From assembly GCA_039182515.1 (NCBI GenBank), contig JBCDCE010000072.1, positions 1 through 18,248 of the forward strand: a DNA stretch of 18,248 nucleotides, given 5' to 3'. Positions 1 to 6,655 of the stretch are shown in pieces. Each line of letters begins with the position of its first letter. The first letter of the stretch is position 1. The notes under the pieces are model-generated. The model saw nothing but the letters and a program-made list of their open reading frames with translations. It did no database searches and had not been told where the DNA came from. Position numbers and translations under genes: made by a program. The stretch comes from JBCDCE01 sp039182515. Lineage in GTDB: Bacteria > Pseudomonadota > Alphaproteobacteria > Rhodobacterales > Rhodobacteraceae.

Positions 1-138
1 CAAGCCCAAGTCGCCATCAATGTCTGGCTCAGGCAATACAATAAAATCCGGCCTCATCATGCCCTAGCCATGCGGCCAACCGTCCCAGAAACCTTATTAG
101 AGAAACGCCAAATTAGTGGTAATGAACAACCGGGCTAG
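1..138 (+). mobile_element. Insertion-sequence transposase, C-terminal fragment (DDE integrase core end)
   Basis: The frame is open from the window edge to the TAG at 136-138 and encodes 45 residues. It contains W-L-R-Q-Y-N-K-I-R-P-H-H-A-L and a following RPTVPET, the pattern that closes the rve/DDE integrase core of IS3- and IS481-like transposases (W..YN..RPH.AL....P). The rest of the transposase lies outside the window, so its integrity cannot be judged. Directly downstream, within about 15-30 bases, a broken dehydrogenase gene begins on the opposite strand. The IS end therefore probably lies between 139 and 160. I could not identify the terminal inverted repeat or a target duplication from one end alone. 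Confidence 0.8.
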
Positions 139-149
139 ACAGCTACTCT

Positions 150-491
150 CAACGGACCGTTGTTCTTATTGGCCGTTGAGACGATGTCACCTGCATCCAC
201 TAGGTCCGCGACGCGATTGAGCAACGTGTGCTGTTCAATGATGTCGTCCGCTTTGTGCAGCGACCGGGCAAACATGAACTCCCAACTAAAGGTTAAGGCT
301 TTCATCTTCAGCGGACCAATCGCGACATTCTGCGAATCATCGATCTTTGCGATGTGGCCGCGTGGCTTGATCATCTCAATGATCGTGTCGAAGTGGTCAT
401 CGGTGTTGGTCAGGGTCACGACGTATTTGGGTGCAACGCCAATCGCTTTCATGTCTTTGGCGAGGTTCTTGGGCTCACCGCGTTCCTTTCA
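150..491 (-). pseudogene. Zinc-type alcohol dehydrogenase / quinone reductase family, C-terminal remnant
   Basis: On the - strand, residues such as NTDDHFDTIIEMIKPRG, IGPLKMKALTFSWEFMFARS and LVDAGDIVSTANK align by eye with the C-terminal third of the intact dehydrogenase at 2558-3571 (THSHLYFDEVAGIMTPQG, IMPFKAKALSVHWESMFTRS, LIDAGKIKSTVAE). Homology runs upstream of the first ATG (452) through GEPKNLAKD and is then interrupted by an in-frame TGA at 489-491. The last ~25 residues of the family (the INAANL..AHALLESG..KGKIVLEGF region) are missing, replaced by sequence next to the IS end. The N-terminal two thirds, including the nucleotide-binding glycine motif, are absent. Broken at both ends, it is almost certainly non-functional. 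It is a divergent paralogue rather than a recent copy of the intact gene. Confidence 0.8.
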
Positions 492-574
492 CGTGACGAC
501 GCCAAGTTCATCATTGGAAGCATCTAAAGCACCGACGGAGGTTTTACCTCGTTCTAAAGCAAAAGGTTAAGCCG

Positions 575-835
575 ATGGCTCTCTTCGAAATTCGACAATA
601 TCAAGTCTATCCTGGAAAGATGGACGCTTGCATCGAGTTTATGGAAACCCGTGTTGCTCCCTTTACGATCGCGCGCTGTATGGTCATCCCAGCGATGATT
701 AGGGGTGAAGAAGACGAAAACCTGCAGATTTGGATCAGGCGCTTTAACGACGAAGCCCACCGCGAAAAGCTCTACAAAGCGGTCTATGACTCGGAGGAAT
801 GGCAGATGAATTACAAGCCAACGATATATTTTTAG
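575..835 (+). CDS. NIPSNAP-like protein, probably C-terminally shortened
   Basis: This 86-residue protein begins MALFEIRQYQVYPGKMDACIEFME, the first strand and helix of a dimeric alpha-beta barrel of NIPSNAP type. The later stretch GEEDENLQIWIRRFNDEAHREKLYKAVYDSEEW matches the family pattern of a strand (IWIRRF) followed by R..L..A...S.EW. Family members of this sort usually run to about 100-110 residues. Here the sequence stops soon after the SEEW helix (NYKPTIYF), so the C-terminal strand appears lost. An AAAGG-like ribosome site lies 9 bases before the ATG. The 13-base gap to the broken dehydrogenase at 849 suggests they once formed an operon. No catalytic role is established for this family in bacteria. 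It may be a decaying gene, since both neighbours are broken. Confidence 0.6.
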   Translation: MALFEIRQYQVYPGKMDACIEFMETRVAPFTIARCMVIPAMIRGEEDENLQIWIRRFNDEAHREKLYKAVYDSEEWQMNYKPTIYF

Positions 836-848
836 AGGAAGCGCGCCC

Positions 849-1126
849 ATGGACCTCATGCTCAAAGGAAAGAACGCGGCCGTTGTCGGCGGAACCCGAG
901 GGATCGGCCGGGCAATATCTATTTTAAAGATGGAGTTTGGGGGCGAACATAAGCGAACAATCCAGATTTCTTTGAAAAGCAGGTTGCTGCTAACCCGATG
1001 GGCCGCATGGGCAAACCAGATGAAGTTGCCAGCGCCGCTGTGTTTTTGGCCAGCTCTGCTTTTAGCTTTGTTTCAGGGACAAAGTTGGTTGTCCATGGTG
1101 CACTAACATTGGGTGTGCAGTACTGA
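849..1126 (+). pseudogene. Short-chain dehydrogenase/reductase with large internal deletion
   Basis: The ATG at 849 opens MDLMLKGKNAAVVGGTRGIGRAI, a classical SDR nucleotide-binding start with a GGTRGIG glycine motif. At about 914-917 the frame shifts. In the frame from 917 the sequence reads IYFKDGVWG and then NNPDFFEKQVAANPMGRMGKPDEVASAAVFLASS, ending at VQY and TGA (1124-1126), which is the normal C-terminus of a ~260-residue SDR. About 165 middle residues, including the catalytic Ser/Tyr/Lys, are missing. The junction is out of frame, and a further TAA stop sits at 950-952. The gene is dead. Both preserved ends point to a single deletion rather than gradual erosion. Confidence 0.85.
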
Positions 1127-1221
1127 TTGCAGACCCCTACAGACACTGCGGGAGTATTTTGTGGACTGCTGTCAAAGCCTGAACTCTTTTTGACAGTTAC
1201 GGCGTGCGGGTTTCCATACAT

Positions 1222-2142
1222 CTAGGATTGAGGACTCGCCTTATCTGCTTCGAAGCTTGGCGCAGGGACGCGTTTTCGAAGGTGCTCGGCGAAGGCTGCA
1301 ACCCGTCTTGGCTGTGCTCTGCCGGGGGGGAACATCATCTGCAGAGGGGTCGGCGATGGCAGGTCTTTAACGAGAAGAGGCACGAGCGCACCGCTCGCAA
1401 TATCCTGTGCGACATCGAGTTCCGACTTGAGGATGATACCGTGACCGGCCAGCGCCCAGGAGCGAATGAGCCATCCGTCATTTACAACGCGGTTCCCTCG
1501 AACCATTACCCGCTGGCGCTTGGGCCCAGAGCCAAACTCCCAAACGTTGTTTAGGGTCGGTCCAAAGCGCATCACGAGGCAGTTGTGATGTCTCAAATCT
1601 TCGGGAGACCTGGGGGTTCCGTGCTGTTCGAGATAGCGAGGTGCCGCACAGACAAGCCGCTGGAAAGATCCAAAGCTCCGCACACGCAGCGTCGAATCTG
1701 TGACGTTGCCAAAGCGCACCGCCAGATCAAATCCCTGACCCACTAGATCAACATATCCATCGGAAAGGGACAGCTCGAAGGAGACGGCAGGGTTCTCTTC
1801 TGAAAAGCTCGATATCGCATGGGAAATAAGTGTGCGTCCAAGGTCAACGGGCGCCGAGATACGGATTGGACCCGATAGCGTTTCAGCGCCATGGCGAATG
1901 CGCGTGTCGAGGTCCGACACTTCGCTCAGAACAGATTTCGCGCCGTCTACGAGCGTGCGGCCCTCCTCGGTCAGGCTAATCGAGCGGGTGGTTCGATTGA
2001 ACAGTACCACGCCGTAGTGTGCCTCAAGAGCCGCGAGGCGCTCGGAGACAGTTGTGGTGGACATACCTGTTTCACGCGCCGCTGCGACCAGACTTCCCTT
2101 TTCGCTGATGATCATGAACAGTCTGAGATTATCGAGTAGCAT
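1222..2142 (-). CDS. LysR-family transcriptional regulator
   Basis: This 306-residue protein has the normal length and layout of the family. A winged helix-turn-helix occupies residues 1-60 (LRLFMIISEKGSLVAAARETGMSTTTVSERLAALE, then LFNRTTRSISLTEEG). A periplasmic-binding-like effector domain follows from about residue 90 to 295 (GPIRISAPVDLGR, GFDLAVRFG, LVCAAPRYL, GHGIILKSE). It is divergent from the ABM-reductase genes starting at 2244, with a 101-base shared upstream region. By the usual LysR arrangement it probably controls them, and itself, in response to a small effector. The effector is unknown. The ATG at 2142 is the first residue of a typical LysR N-terminus (M-L-L-D-N-L-R-L-F). Confidence 0.93.
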   Translation of the reverse strand: MLLDNLRLFMIISEKGSLVAAARETGMSTTTVSERLAALEAHYGVVLFNRTTRSISLTEEGRTLVDGAKSVLSEVSDLDTRIRHGAETLSGPIRISAPVDLGRTLISHAISSFSEENPAVSFELSLSDGYVDLVGQGFDLAVRFGNVTDSTLRVRSFGSFQRLVCAAPRYLEQHGTPRSPEDLRHHNCLVMRFGPTLNNVWEFGSGPKRQRVMVRGNRVVNDGWLIRSWALAGHGIILKSELDVAQDIASGALVPLLVKDLPSPTPLQMMFPPGRAQPRRVAAFAEHLRKRVPAPSFEADKASPQS

Positions 2143-2169
2143 TCGCCGTATTTTCCGGATTATGTTTTT

Positions 2170-2188
2170 GGATATCGATTGTTTATCC
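2170..2188. promoter_or_regulatory. Candidate LysR box (GGATA-N9-TATCC dyad, T-N11-A)
   Basis: In the region between the divergent LysR gene and the ABM gene lies a perfect 5-bp interrupted dyad, GGATA (2170-2174) and TATCC (2184-2188), separated by nine bases. T2173 and A2185 satisfy the T-N11-A rule for LysR binding sites. Its position, 28 bases from the LysR start and 56 bases before the ABM start, suits a regulator binding site. Short dyads occur by chance, so this is a candidate only. Confidence 0.35.
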
Positions 2189-2243
2189 TGTTGTAGCGGC
2201 TTCGTAAATTGCTTTGAGAAACATCAAACAGAGGAAGAGCCCC

Positions 2244-2534
2244 ATGGCCAAACTGACGATCGTCGCCAATATCAAAGCGAACCCTGACAAGATCGATCTT
2301 GTGAAAACCGAGCTTTTGAAGCTGATCAATATCACCCGGTCCGAGACCGGTTGCCTCAACTATGATCTGCATCAGGACAATGAGAATCCGGCGCATTTCC
2401 TGTTTTACGAAAACTGGGAAAGCCGTGAGCTGTGGCAGACCCATATGGGGGCGCCTCACCTGGCCGCTTATATGGAAGCGACGGACGGTGCCGTTGACGA
2501 ATTCACGCTCAATGAGATGAGCGTTATAGGCTAA
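2244..2534 (+). CDS. Putative quinol monooxygenase / ABM-domain protein
   Basis: This 96-residue protein covers one antibiotic biosynthesis monooxygenase (ABM) domain: MAKLTIVANIKANPDKIDLVKTELLKLI, then TRSETGCLNYDLHQDNENPAHFLFYENWES, then the helix LWQTHMGAPHLAAYME. It has the length and order of YgiN-like proteins, which act as small dimeric quinol monooxygenases or heme/quinone-interacting proteins. I chose the ATG at 2244 over the in-frame ATG at 2214 because GAGGAA lies seven bases before it and MAKL starts the first strand. It is the first gene of a LysR-divergent unit, and the reductase follows after 23 bases. Catalysis in this family is cofactor-free and has no diagnostic motif, so the substrate is open. 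Confidence 0.85.
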   Translation: MAKLTIVANIKANPDKIDLVKTELLKLINITRSETGCLNYDLHQDNENPAHFLFYENWESRELWQTHMGAPHLAAYMEATDGAVDEFTLNEMSVIG

Positions 2535-2557
2535 TCACTTACCCAAAGGAGCACGCC

Positions 2558-3571
2558 ATGAAAGCTGTCGGATATACCAAGACTGGCCCCATTGATCGCG
2601 CCGATGCGCTGATTGATTTTGAGGCGGAAAGGCCCACCGCCGCGGGGCATGATCTGTTGGTGAGGGTTGAGGCGATTTCGGTCAATCCGATTGATACCAA
2701 GATCCGAAAGCGGCGTGCTCCAAGTGATGGCACACCCGATATCTTAGGGTGGGATTGCGCTGGCGAAGTGGTGGGTCTTGGCGAGGCCGCCACCGATTTC
2801 GCGGTCGGAGACAAGGTGTACTATGCCGGTGCCGTGAACCGGCCTGGAACAAACTCCGAATATCATCTCGTGGACGCGCGCATCGTTGGAAAAGCGCCTC
2901 GCACCCTTTCGGCTTCGGCGGCCGCCGCGATGCCACTCACAACACTAACTGCATATGAAATGCTGTTTGACCGGCTTCAGATTGCCAATCCTGTGCCAGG
3001 AGGGGCGAAGACGCTTTTGGTGATTGGCGGTGCGGGCGGCGTTGGCTCGATGGCAATCCAATTGGCCCGTGTTTTGTCCGATGTGACCGTGATCGCCACG
3101 GCATCGCGACCAGAAACCAAAAGCTGGGTTGAGGCGCTCGGCGCGCATCATGTTGTGAGCCATGCTGACCCGCTTGGCCCACAGATCGAGGCCTTGGGCA
3201 TTGAGAGTATTGATTTCGTGTATTCCACAACGCACTCGCATCTCTATTTCGACGAGGTCGCTGGGATCATGACGCCTCAAGGCAGATACGGGTTGATCGA
3301 TGATCCCGAAACCTTCGACATCATGCCTTTTAAAGCCAAGGCGCTCTCAGTGCATTGGGAGTCTATGTTCACCCGTTCCATGTTCCAGACAGCAGACATG
3401 GACCGGCAGAAAGACATCCTGGATGACGTCTCTTCCTTGATTGACGCGGGCAAGATCAAGTCAACCGTTGCGGAGAGCTTTGGCACAATCAATGCTGCAA
3501 ATCTGATCAAGGCGCATGCTTTGTTGGAGAGTGGTAAGTCAAAAGGCAAGATCGTCCTCGAAGGCTTTTGA
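2558..3571 (+). CDS. Zinc-type alcohol dehydrogenase / quinone oxidoreductase (MDR) family reductase
   Basis: This 337-residue medium-chain reductase has an N-terminal GroES-like domain (residues ~1-120, with VNPIDTKIRKR and ILGWDCAGEVVG) and a Rossmann domain with GGAGGVGS at residues 157-164. The TASRPETKSW segment after it is typical of NADPH-dependent members. Zinc-ligand cysteines of true alcohol dehydrogenases are absent, so it is probably a zinc-free NADPH quinone/enone reductase despite the family name. AAGGAG sits seven bases before the ATG. It is 23 bases behind the ABM gene and probably cotranscribed with it. An ABM protein plus a quinone reductase under a divergent LysR suggests quinone or aldehyde detoxification. 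That role is inferred from context. Confidence 0.9.
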   Translation: MKAVGYTKTGPIDRADALIDFEAERPTAAGHDLLVRVEAISVNPIDTKIRKRRAPSDGTPDILGWDCAGEVVGLGEAATDFAVGDKVYYAGAVNRPGTNSEYHLVDARIVGKAPRTLSASAAAAMPLTTLTAYEMLFDRLQIANPVPGGAKTLLVIGGAGGVGSMAIQLARVLSDVTVIATASRPETKSWVEALGAHHVVSHADPLGPQIEALGIESIDFVYSTTHSHLYFDEVAGIMTPQGRYGLIDDPETFDIMPFKAKALSVHWESMFTRSMFQTADMDRQKDILDDVSSLIDAGKIKSTVAESFGTINAANLIKAHALLESGKSKGKIVLEGF

Positions 3572-3667
3572 TCGTCTGACCGTGATCCGAAGCATCTGCG
3601 CGATGGGTGTATGCTAACCACAAAGCCCAAGTCATCTTGGGGGAACAACACCGGACAGGAGGACAAC

Positions 3668-4147
3668 ATGAAGCTCAAGACTGTTACATCCGAAACGCCA
3701 GAAGACAGGCTCGCAGAGCTCGGGCTGGACTTGCCTCCCGTGCCAGAAGCCGTTGCTGATTATGTGACCCATACACAGATAGGGCCCATCATTTACACCT
3801 CAGGAATGCTCCCGTGGATCGCTGGAGACCTGAAGTTCAAGGGCGAGATGGGCGCTGAGTTAACTGTAGAGCAGGGCTATGCGGCCTTCCAACTTTCGGC
3901 TTTGAACGGCCTGTCTTTGTTGCACTCGATCACGGGGGATCTTGGCAAAATCAAGCGTATCCATCGCTTGGAAGGCACCGGTGGCGCGACGCCAGATTTC
4001 TTTGATATGCCACTGGCGCTCAATGGCGCGTCGCATCTGATCAATACAGTCTTTGGCGAGAAAGGCGCGCATTCCCGGATGATTTATTCTAATCCTTCTA
4101 TGCCCATCGATTGCGCAACCCTCCTTGTGTTTTGGGCAGAGGTGTAG
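3668..4147 (+). CDS. RidA/YjgF-family protein
   Basis: This 159-residue protein is of the larger YjgF-like subgroup: EDRLAELGLDLPPVPEAVADY, VTHTQIGPIIYTSGMLPW, then a long helix and SRMIYSNPSMPIDCATLLVFWAEV. RidA proteins are trimeric cytosolic enzymes that hydrolyse reactive enamines and imines. The C-terminal motif here differs from canonical RidA: Arg137 is present in the expected region, but the usual VE(I/V)E is replaced by PIDC. Deaminase activity is therefore uncertain. The ATG at 3668 has AGGAGG (3657-3662) five bases upstream, which decides it over the upstream in-frame ATG at 3611. The 96-base gap after the reductase could hold a separate promoter. The stop is two bases before the next gene, so the two are coupled. 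Confidence 0.85.
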   Translation: MKLKTVTSETPEDRLAELGLDLPPVPEAVADYVTHTQIGPIIYTSGMLPWIAGDLKFKGEMGAELTVEQGYAAFQLSALNGLSLLHSITGDLGKIKRIHRLEGTGGATPDFFDMPLALNGASHLINTVFGEKGAHSRMIYSNPSMPIDCATLLVFWAEV

Positions 4148-4149
4148 AC

Positions 4150-4530
4150 ATGGCAGATCCGCTTGATCTCAGACAAGAGTTCATCGATCGTGCCGAAAAC
4201 GGTGAGGTGGGCAACACCCTCGTCTCTGAGACGGACCGTGTGCGGGTCTGGCACATCCATGCCAAACCCGGCGAGCGTCTGAAGGCGCACACGCATGTTC
4301 TCGACTACTTTTGGACAATCCATGCTCCGGGCAAGGCTCGAAACCATCTCGCAGACGGTACGTCCTTCGATGTGGAATATCAGACGGGTGACACCAAGCA
4401 CTTCACGTTCAAAGCCGGGGAGCGCATGAGCCATTCGCTGGAGAACATCGGCCAAACGGACCTCATTTTCACGACCGTTGAGTTCAAGAACTCAGCCAAT
4501 GATCCTTTGCCGATTGCGGAAGCGCTCTGA
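4150..4530 (+). CDS. Small single-domain cupin protein
   Basis: The 126-residue protein carries a cupin beta-barrel signature: PGERLKAHTHVLDYFWTIHAPG (motif 1, with H47 and H49) and GDTKHFTFKAGERMSHSLENIG (motif 2, with H95). The histidines suit a bound divalent metal. The acidic ligand of motif 1 is not in its usual place, so the metal site may be three-histidine. The start at 4150 follows the RidA stop by two bases, with GCAGAGG inside the end of the RidA gene as ribosome site. Enzymatic (isomerase or dioxygenase) and structural roles are equally possible. Tight coupling to RidA indicates a shared pathway. Confidence 0.8.
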   Translation: MADPLDLRQEFIDRAENGEVGNTLVSETDRVRVWHIHAKPGERLKAHTHVLDYFWTIHAPGKARNHLADGTSFDVEYQTGDTKHFTFKAGERMSHSLENIGQTDLIFTTVEFKNSANDPLPIAEAL

Positions 4531-4605
4531 GTGCAGGAGCGCTTTGGAGCGTTTTCAGTGTTTAACCTGATTGCCTGAAAGCCACGGAGATTAAGGTTTG
4601 CGAAT

Positions 4606-4631
4606 TTATCTACCTATTGATAGGTAGATAA
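4606..4631. promoter_or_regulatory. Perfect 26-bp palindrome, probable TetR-family operator
   Basis: The left arm TTATCTACCTAT (4606-4617) and a right arm that is its exact reverse complement (4620-4631) flank a two-base centre, TG. The core (TACCTAT..ATAGGTA) resembles operators of TetR-family regulators in size and symmetry. GATAAT at 4627-4632 is a good -10 candidate, so the palindrome would overlap the promoter of the gene starting at 4663. The only TetR gene in the window closes the operon that begins there, which fits autorepression. It is unlikely to be a terminator, as it is AT-rich with no T-run. Confidence 0.75.
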
Positions 4632-4662
4632 TGAATTGAGTCGTGCTTCAGGGAGAAACAAC

Positions 4663-5283
4663 ATGAAGATTTACGATATCGAAGGCTTTCCAAATCCGGC
4701 CCGTGTCCGCATTGCTTTGGCGGAAAAAGGGGCAATGGGAGCCGTGGAGTTTGTGCCCGTTGATGTGATGGGGGGCGAGCATCGTTCCTCGGAATTCAGA
4801 GCAATGAACCCTGATGCTGTTGTTCCGTGTATGGAGCTCCCAGACGGCACCCACATCTCTCAATGCAATGCGATCATCGAATATATTGACGGCCACTTCG
4901 AAGGGGAAGCTCTGACCGGCACAACCCCAAAGGAACGCGCGCAGGTCTCGATGATGAACCTGCGCGCTGAAAACGGGTTGCTCAACGCGGTTGGGGCGTA
5001 CTTTCACCATGCAACCCCCGGGCTCGGGCCTGATCTCGAAACGTACCAATGCGCGGAATGGGGCCATAAGCAAAAAGAAGTGGCCGAGCAAACGATGGCC
5101 TATCTTGATGACGTGCTTGCACAGAATGACTTCGTTGCAGGCGATACGTTTTCAATGGCCGACATCACTGCCTTTGCTGGTTTGGCTTTTGCCGATTTCG
5201 CCAAGGTGGAAATCCCTGAGAGTTTGAGTAACCTTCAAGCCTGGCGTGCAAAAGTTGCAGCACGCCCATCCATTGCAGCATAA
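4663..5283 (+). CDS. Glutathione S-transferase family protein
   Basis: This 206-residue cytosolic GST has an N-terminal thioredoxin-like domain (residues 1-80) with the cis-proline at VVP (P55) and DGTHISQCNAIIEYID, which forms the glutathione gamma-glutamyl site. The usual E-S pair there is replaced by S-Q. The helical C-terminal domain carries the N-capping box SMAD in DTFSMADITAFAGL. It conjugates or otherwise processes electrophiles with glutathione; the substrate is unknown. The ATG at 4663, preceded by GGGAG, matches the family N-terminus MKIYD. An upstream in-frame ATG at 4636 would place coding sequence almost on the operator. It is the first gene of the TetR-terminated operon, 31 bases downstream of the palindrome. 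Confidence 0.92.
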   Translation: MKIYDIEGFPNPARVRIALAEKGAMGAVEFVPVDVMGGEHRSSEFRAMNPDAVVPCMELPDGTHISQCNAIIEYIDGHFEGEALTGTTPKERAQVSMMNLRAENGLLNAVGAYFHHATPGLGPDLETYQCAEWGHKQKEVAEQTMAYLDDVLAQNDFVAGDTFSMADITAFAGLAFADFAKVEIPESLSNLQAWRAKVAARPSIAA

Positions 5284-5296
5284 CGGAGCAAGCCAA

Positions 5297-5965
5297 ATGG
5301 AAATCAACGCAGATTTTTCTTCACGGGTGGTGGTCCATTCCGACAAATTAGACTGGCAAGCGTCTCCGATGAAAGGCGTAGATCGCCGTATGTTGGACCG
5401 GATTGGGGATGAAGTAGCACGCGCCACGACCATCGTGCGTTATGCGCCTGGCAGCAAGTTTTCAGCCCATACCCATACGGGAGGGGAAGAGTTCATCGTG
5501 CTCGATGGTGTCTTCCAAGATGAGCATGGGGATTTTCCAACCGGCACCTATGTGCGCAACCCTCCGACAACGTCACACACGCCTGGATCAGATCTTGGCT
5601 GCACGATCTTTGTTAAACTGTGGCAGTTTGATGCGGAAGATCGGACCCAATTTCGCAAAGATATGGCGGCGGAATTAGCGGCACCTATAGATGGTGTTGC
5701 CACCGCGGTGCTGCATCAAGACGCACGGGAGGTTGTGACCTACAGCCAGCTTGATGCCGGTGCCACGCTCACCTCGGATGCGCCCGGCGGCACTGAGGTC
5801 TTGGTGATTGGTGGCTCGGTGACGTCCGAAGGGGATGTGCTCGGCAAAGATGGATGGTTACGCCTGCCTGAGGGCGAAGTGCTGGCCTTAACCGCAGGGT
5901 CGAGCGGCGCGAAGATCTGGATGAAAACGGGGCATTTGCCCTTTGCTTCGGCGCCGGCTGCCTGA
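5297..5965 (+). CDS. ChrR-like cupin domain protein
   Basis: This 222-residue protein resembles the C-terminal cupin of the anti-sigma factor ChrR. Motif 1 is PGSKFSAHTHTGGEEFIVLDG, giving predicted metal ligands H58, H60 and E64, and H94 in TTSHTPGSDLGC supplies the fourth. A second, weaker barrel follows (residues ~130-215: GATLTSDAPGGTEVLVIGGS..GWLRLPEGE). The zinc-binding N-terminal anti-sigma domain of ChrR is absent, so it should not be called an anti-sigma factor. CGGAG lies nine bases before the ATG at 5297, 13 bases after the GST stop. Stand-alone ChrR cupins often sit in oxidative-stress or detoxification clusters, and a metal-dependent enzymatic role is plausible but unproven. Confidence 0.85.
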   Translation: MEINADFSSRVVVHSDKLDWQASPMKGVDRRMLDRIGDEVARATTIVRYAPGSKFSAHTHTGGEEFIVLDGVFQDEHGDFPTGTYVRNPPTTSHTPGSDLGCTIFVKLWQFDAEDRTQFRKDMAAELAAPIDGVATAVLHQDAREVVTYSQLDAGATLTSDAPGGTEVLVIGGSVTSEGDVLGKDGWLRLPEGEVLALTAGSSGAKIWMKTGHLPFASAPAA

Positions 5966-5967
5966 CC

Positions 5968-6651
5968 ATGTCCACTCGAAAATCGTTGGCGATCGTCGCG
6001 GGCGCTGGCTCCGGTCTTGGTCAGTCTCTGCTTGCTCGGTTTGAAGCCGAAGGGATGGAGGTGGTTGGCCTTGGTCGCAGTGTTCCGGATCACACCACAG
6101 GCCGTTTTGTTCAGCTTGATCTCGCGGATGAAGCGGCAAGCTCGGCTGTTCTTGGAGATCTCATCGCGCACCATGGCCCGCCCAAAGTTGTCGTGCATAA
6201 CACTGCCGAATTGGTGATCGCGCCGTTTTCGGAGACGACGCTTGCAGACTATCAGCGCACCTGGGCGTCGACTGTCCAAACCTTAGTGGTGCTTGGCCAA
6301 TCGGTCCTGCAACCTATGGTGCACGGTGGTGGTGGCACCTTGATCGTGTCAGGGGCCACAGCCTCTTTGCGCGGTGGCGCTCGGTTCTCCGTCTTTGCGG
6401 CATCCAAGTTTGCTTTGCGGGGTCTGACCCAGTCTTTGGCGCGGGAATATCAACCCGCAGGCGTGCACGTCGCCCATGTGATCCTTGACGGAATTATCGA
6501 TACGGCGCGGTCCCGCGATCTGCACAGTCTCGATCCTGCCAAAATGATGAAACCTGAGGATATTGCAGAGGTCTATTGGCAGATCACGCAGCAATCGCGC
6601 TCCACCTGGTCCCATGAAATTGACCTGCGCCCGGCCTCTGAAGGGTTCTGA
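5968..6651 (+). CDS. Short-chain dehydrogenase/reductase-like protein lacking the catalytic Tyr
   Basis: This 227-residue Rossmann protein has the glycine motif AGAGSGLG (residues 11-18), so NAD(P) binding is likely. It retains S128 of the SDR triad (IVSGATASLRGG) and K147, but the YxxxK tyrosine is Phe143 (F-A-A-S-K). HVAHVILDGIID (~168-179) is typical of a subgroup in which this substitution recurs. Ordinary SDR hydride-transfer chemistry is therefore doubtful, and the protein could bind cofactor without classical turnover. It starts two bases after the cupin stop and ends four bases before the flavoprotein, so translation is coupled. It differs from the broken SDR at 849. Confidence 0.88.
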   Translation: MSTRKSLAIVAGAGSGLGQSLLARFEAEGMEVVGLGRSVPDHTTGRFVQLDLADEAASSAVLGDLIAHHGPPKVVVHNTAELVIAPFSETTLADYQRTWASTVQTLVVLGQSVLQPMVHGGGGTLIVSGATASLRGGARFSVFAASKFALRGLTQSLAREYQPAGVHVAHVILDGIIDTARSRDLHSLDPAKMMKPEDIAEVYWQITQQSRSTWSHEIDLRPASEGF

Positions 6652-6655
6652 GCTC

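Noticed and set aside
160..570. 136-codon + strand open frame over the dehydrogenase remnant
   Set aside because: It lies antisense to clear dehydrogenase homology, has no family-like sequence and no ribosome site. It is a shadow of the - strand pseudogene.
2945..3280. Open frames antisense to the MDR reductase
   Set aside because: The + strand frame has continuous family homology; the antisense frames are of low complexity and arise from codon bias.
4606..4631. The palindrome as a Rho-independent terminator of the small cupin gene
   Set aside because: The stem is AT-rich, there is no following T-run, and it lies just upstream of a start codon over a promoter-like -10.
5297..5965. Calling the ChrR-like cupin an anti-sigma factor
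   Set aside because: The zinc-binding N-terminal anti-sigma domain is missing and no ECF sigma gene is adjacent in the window.
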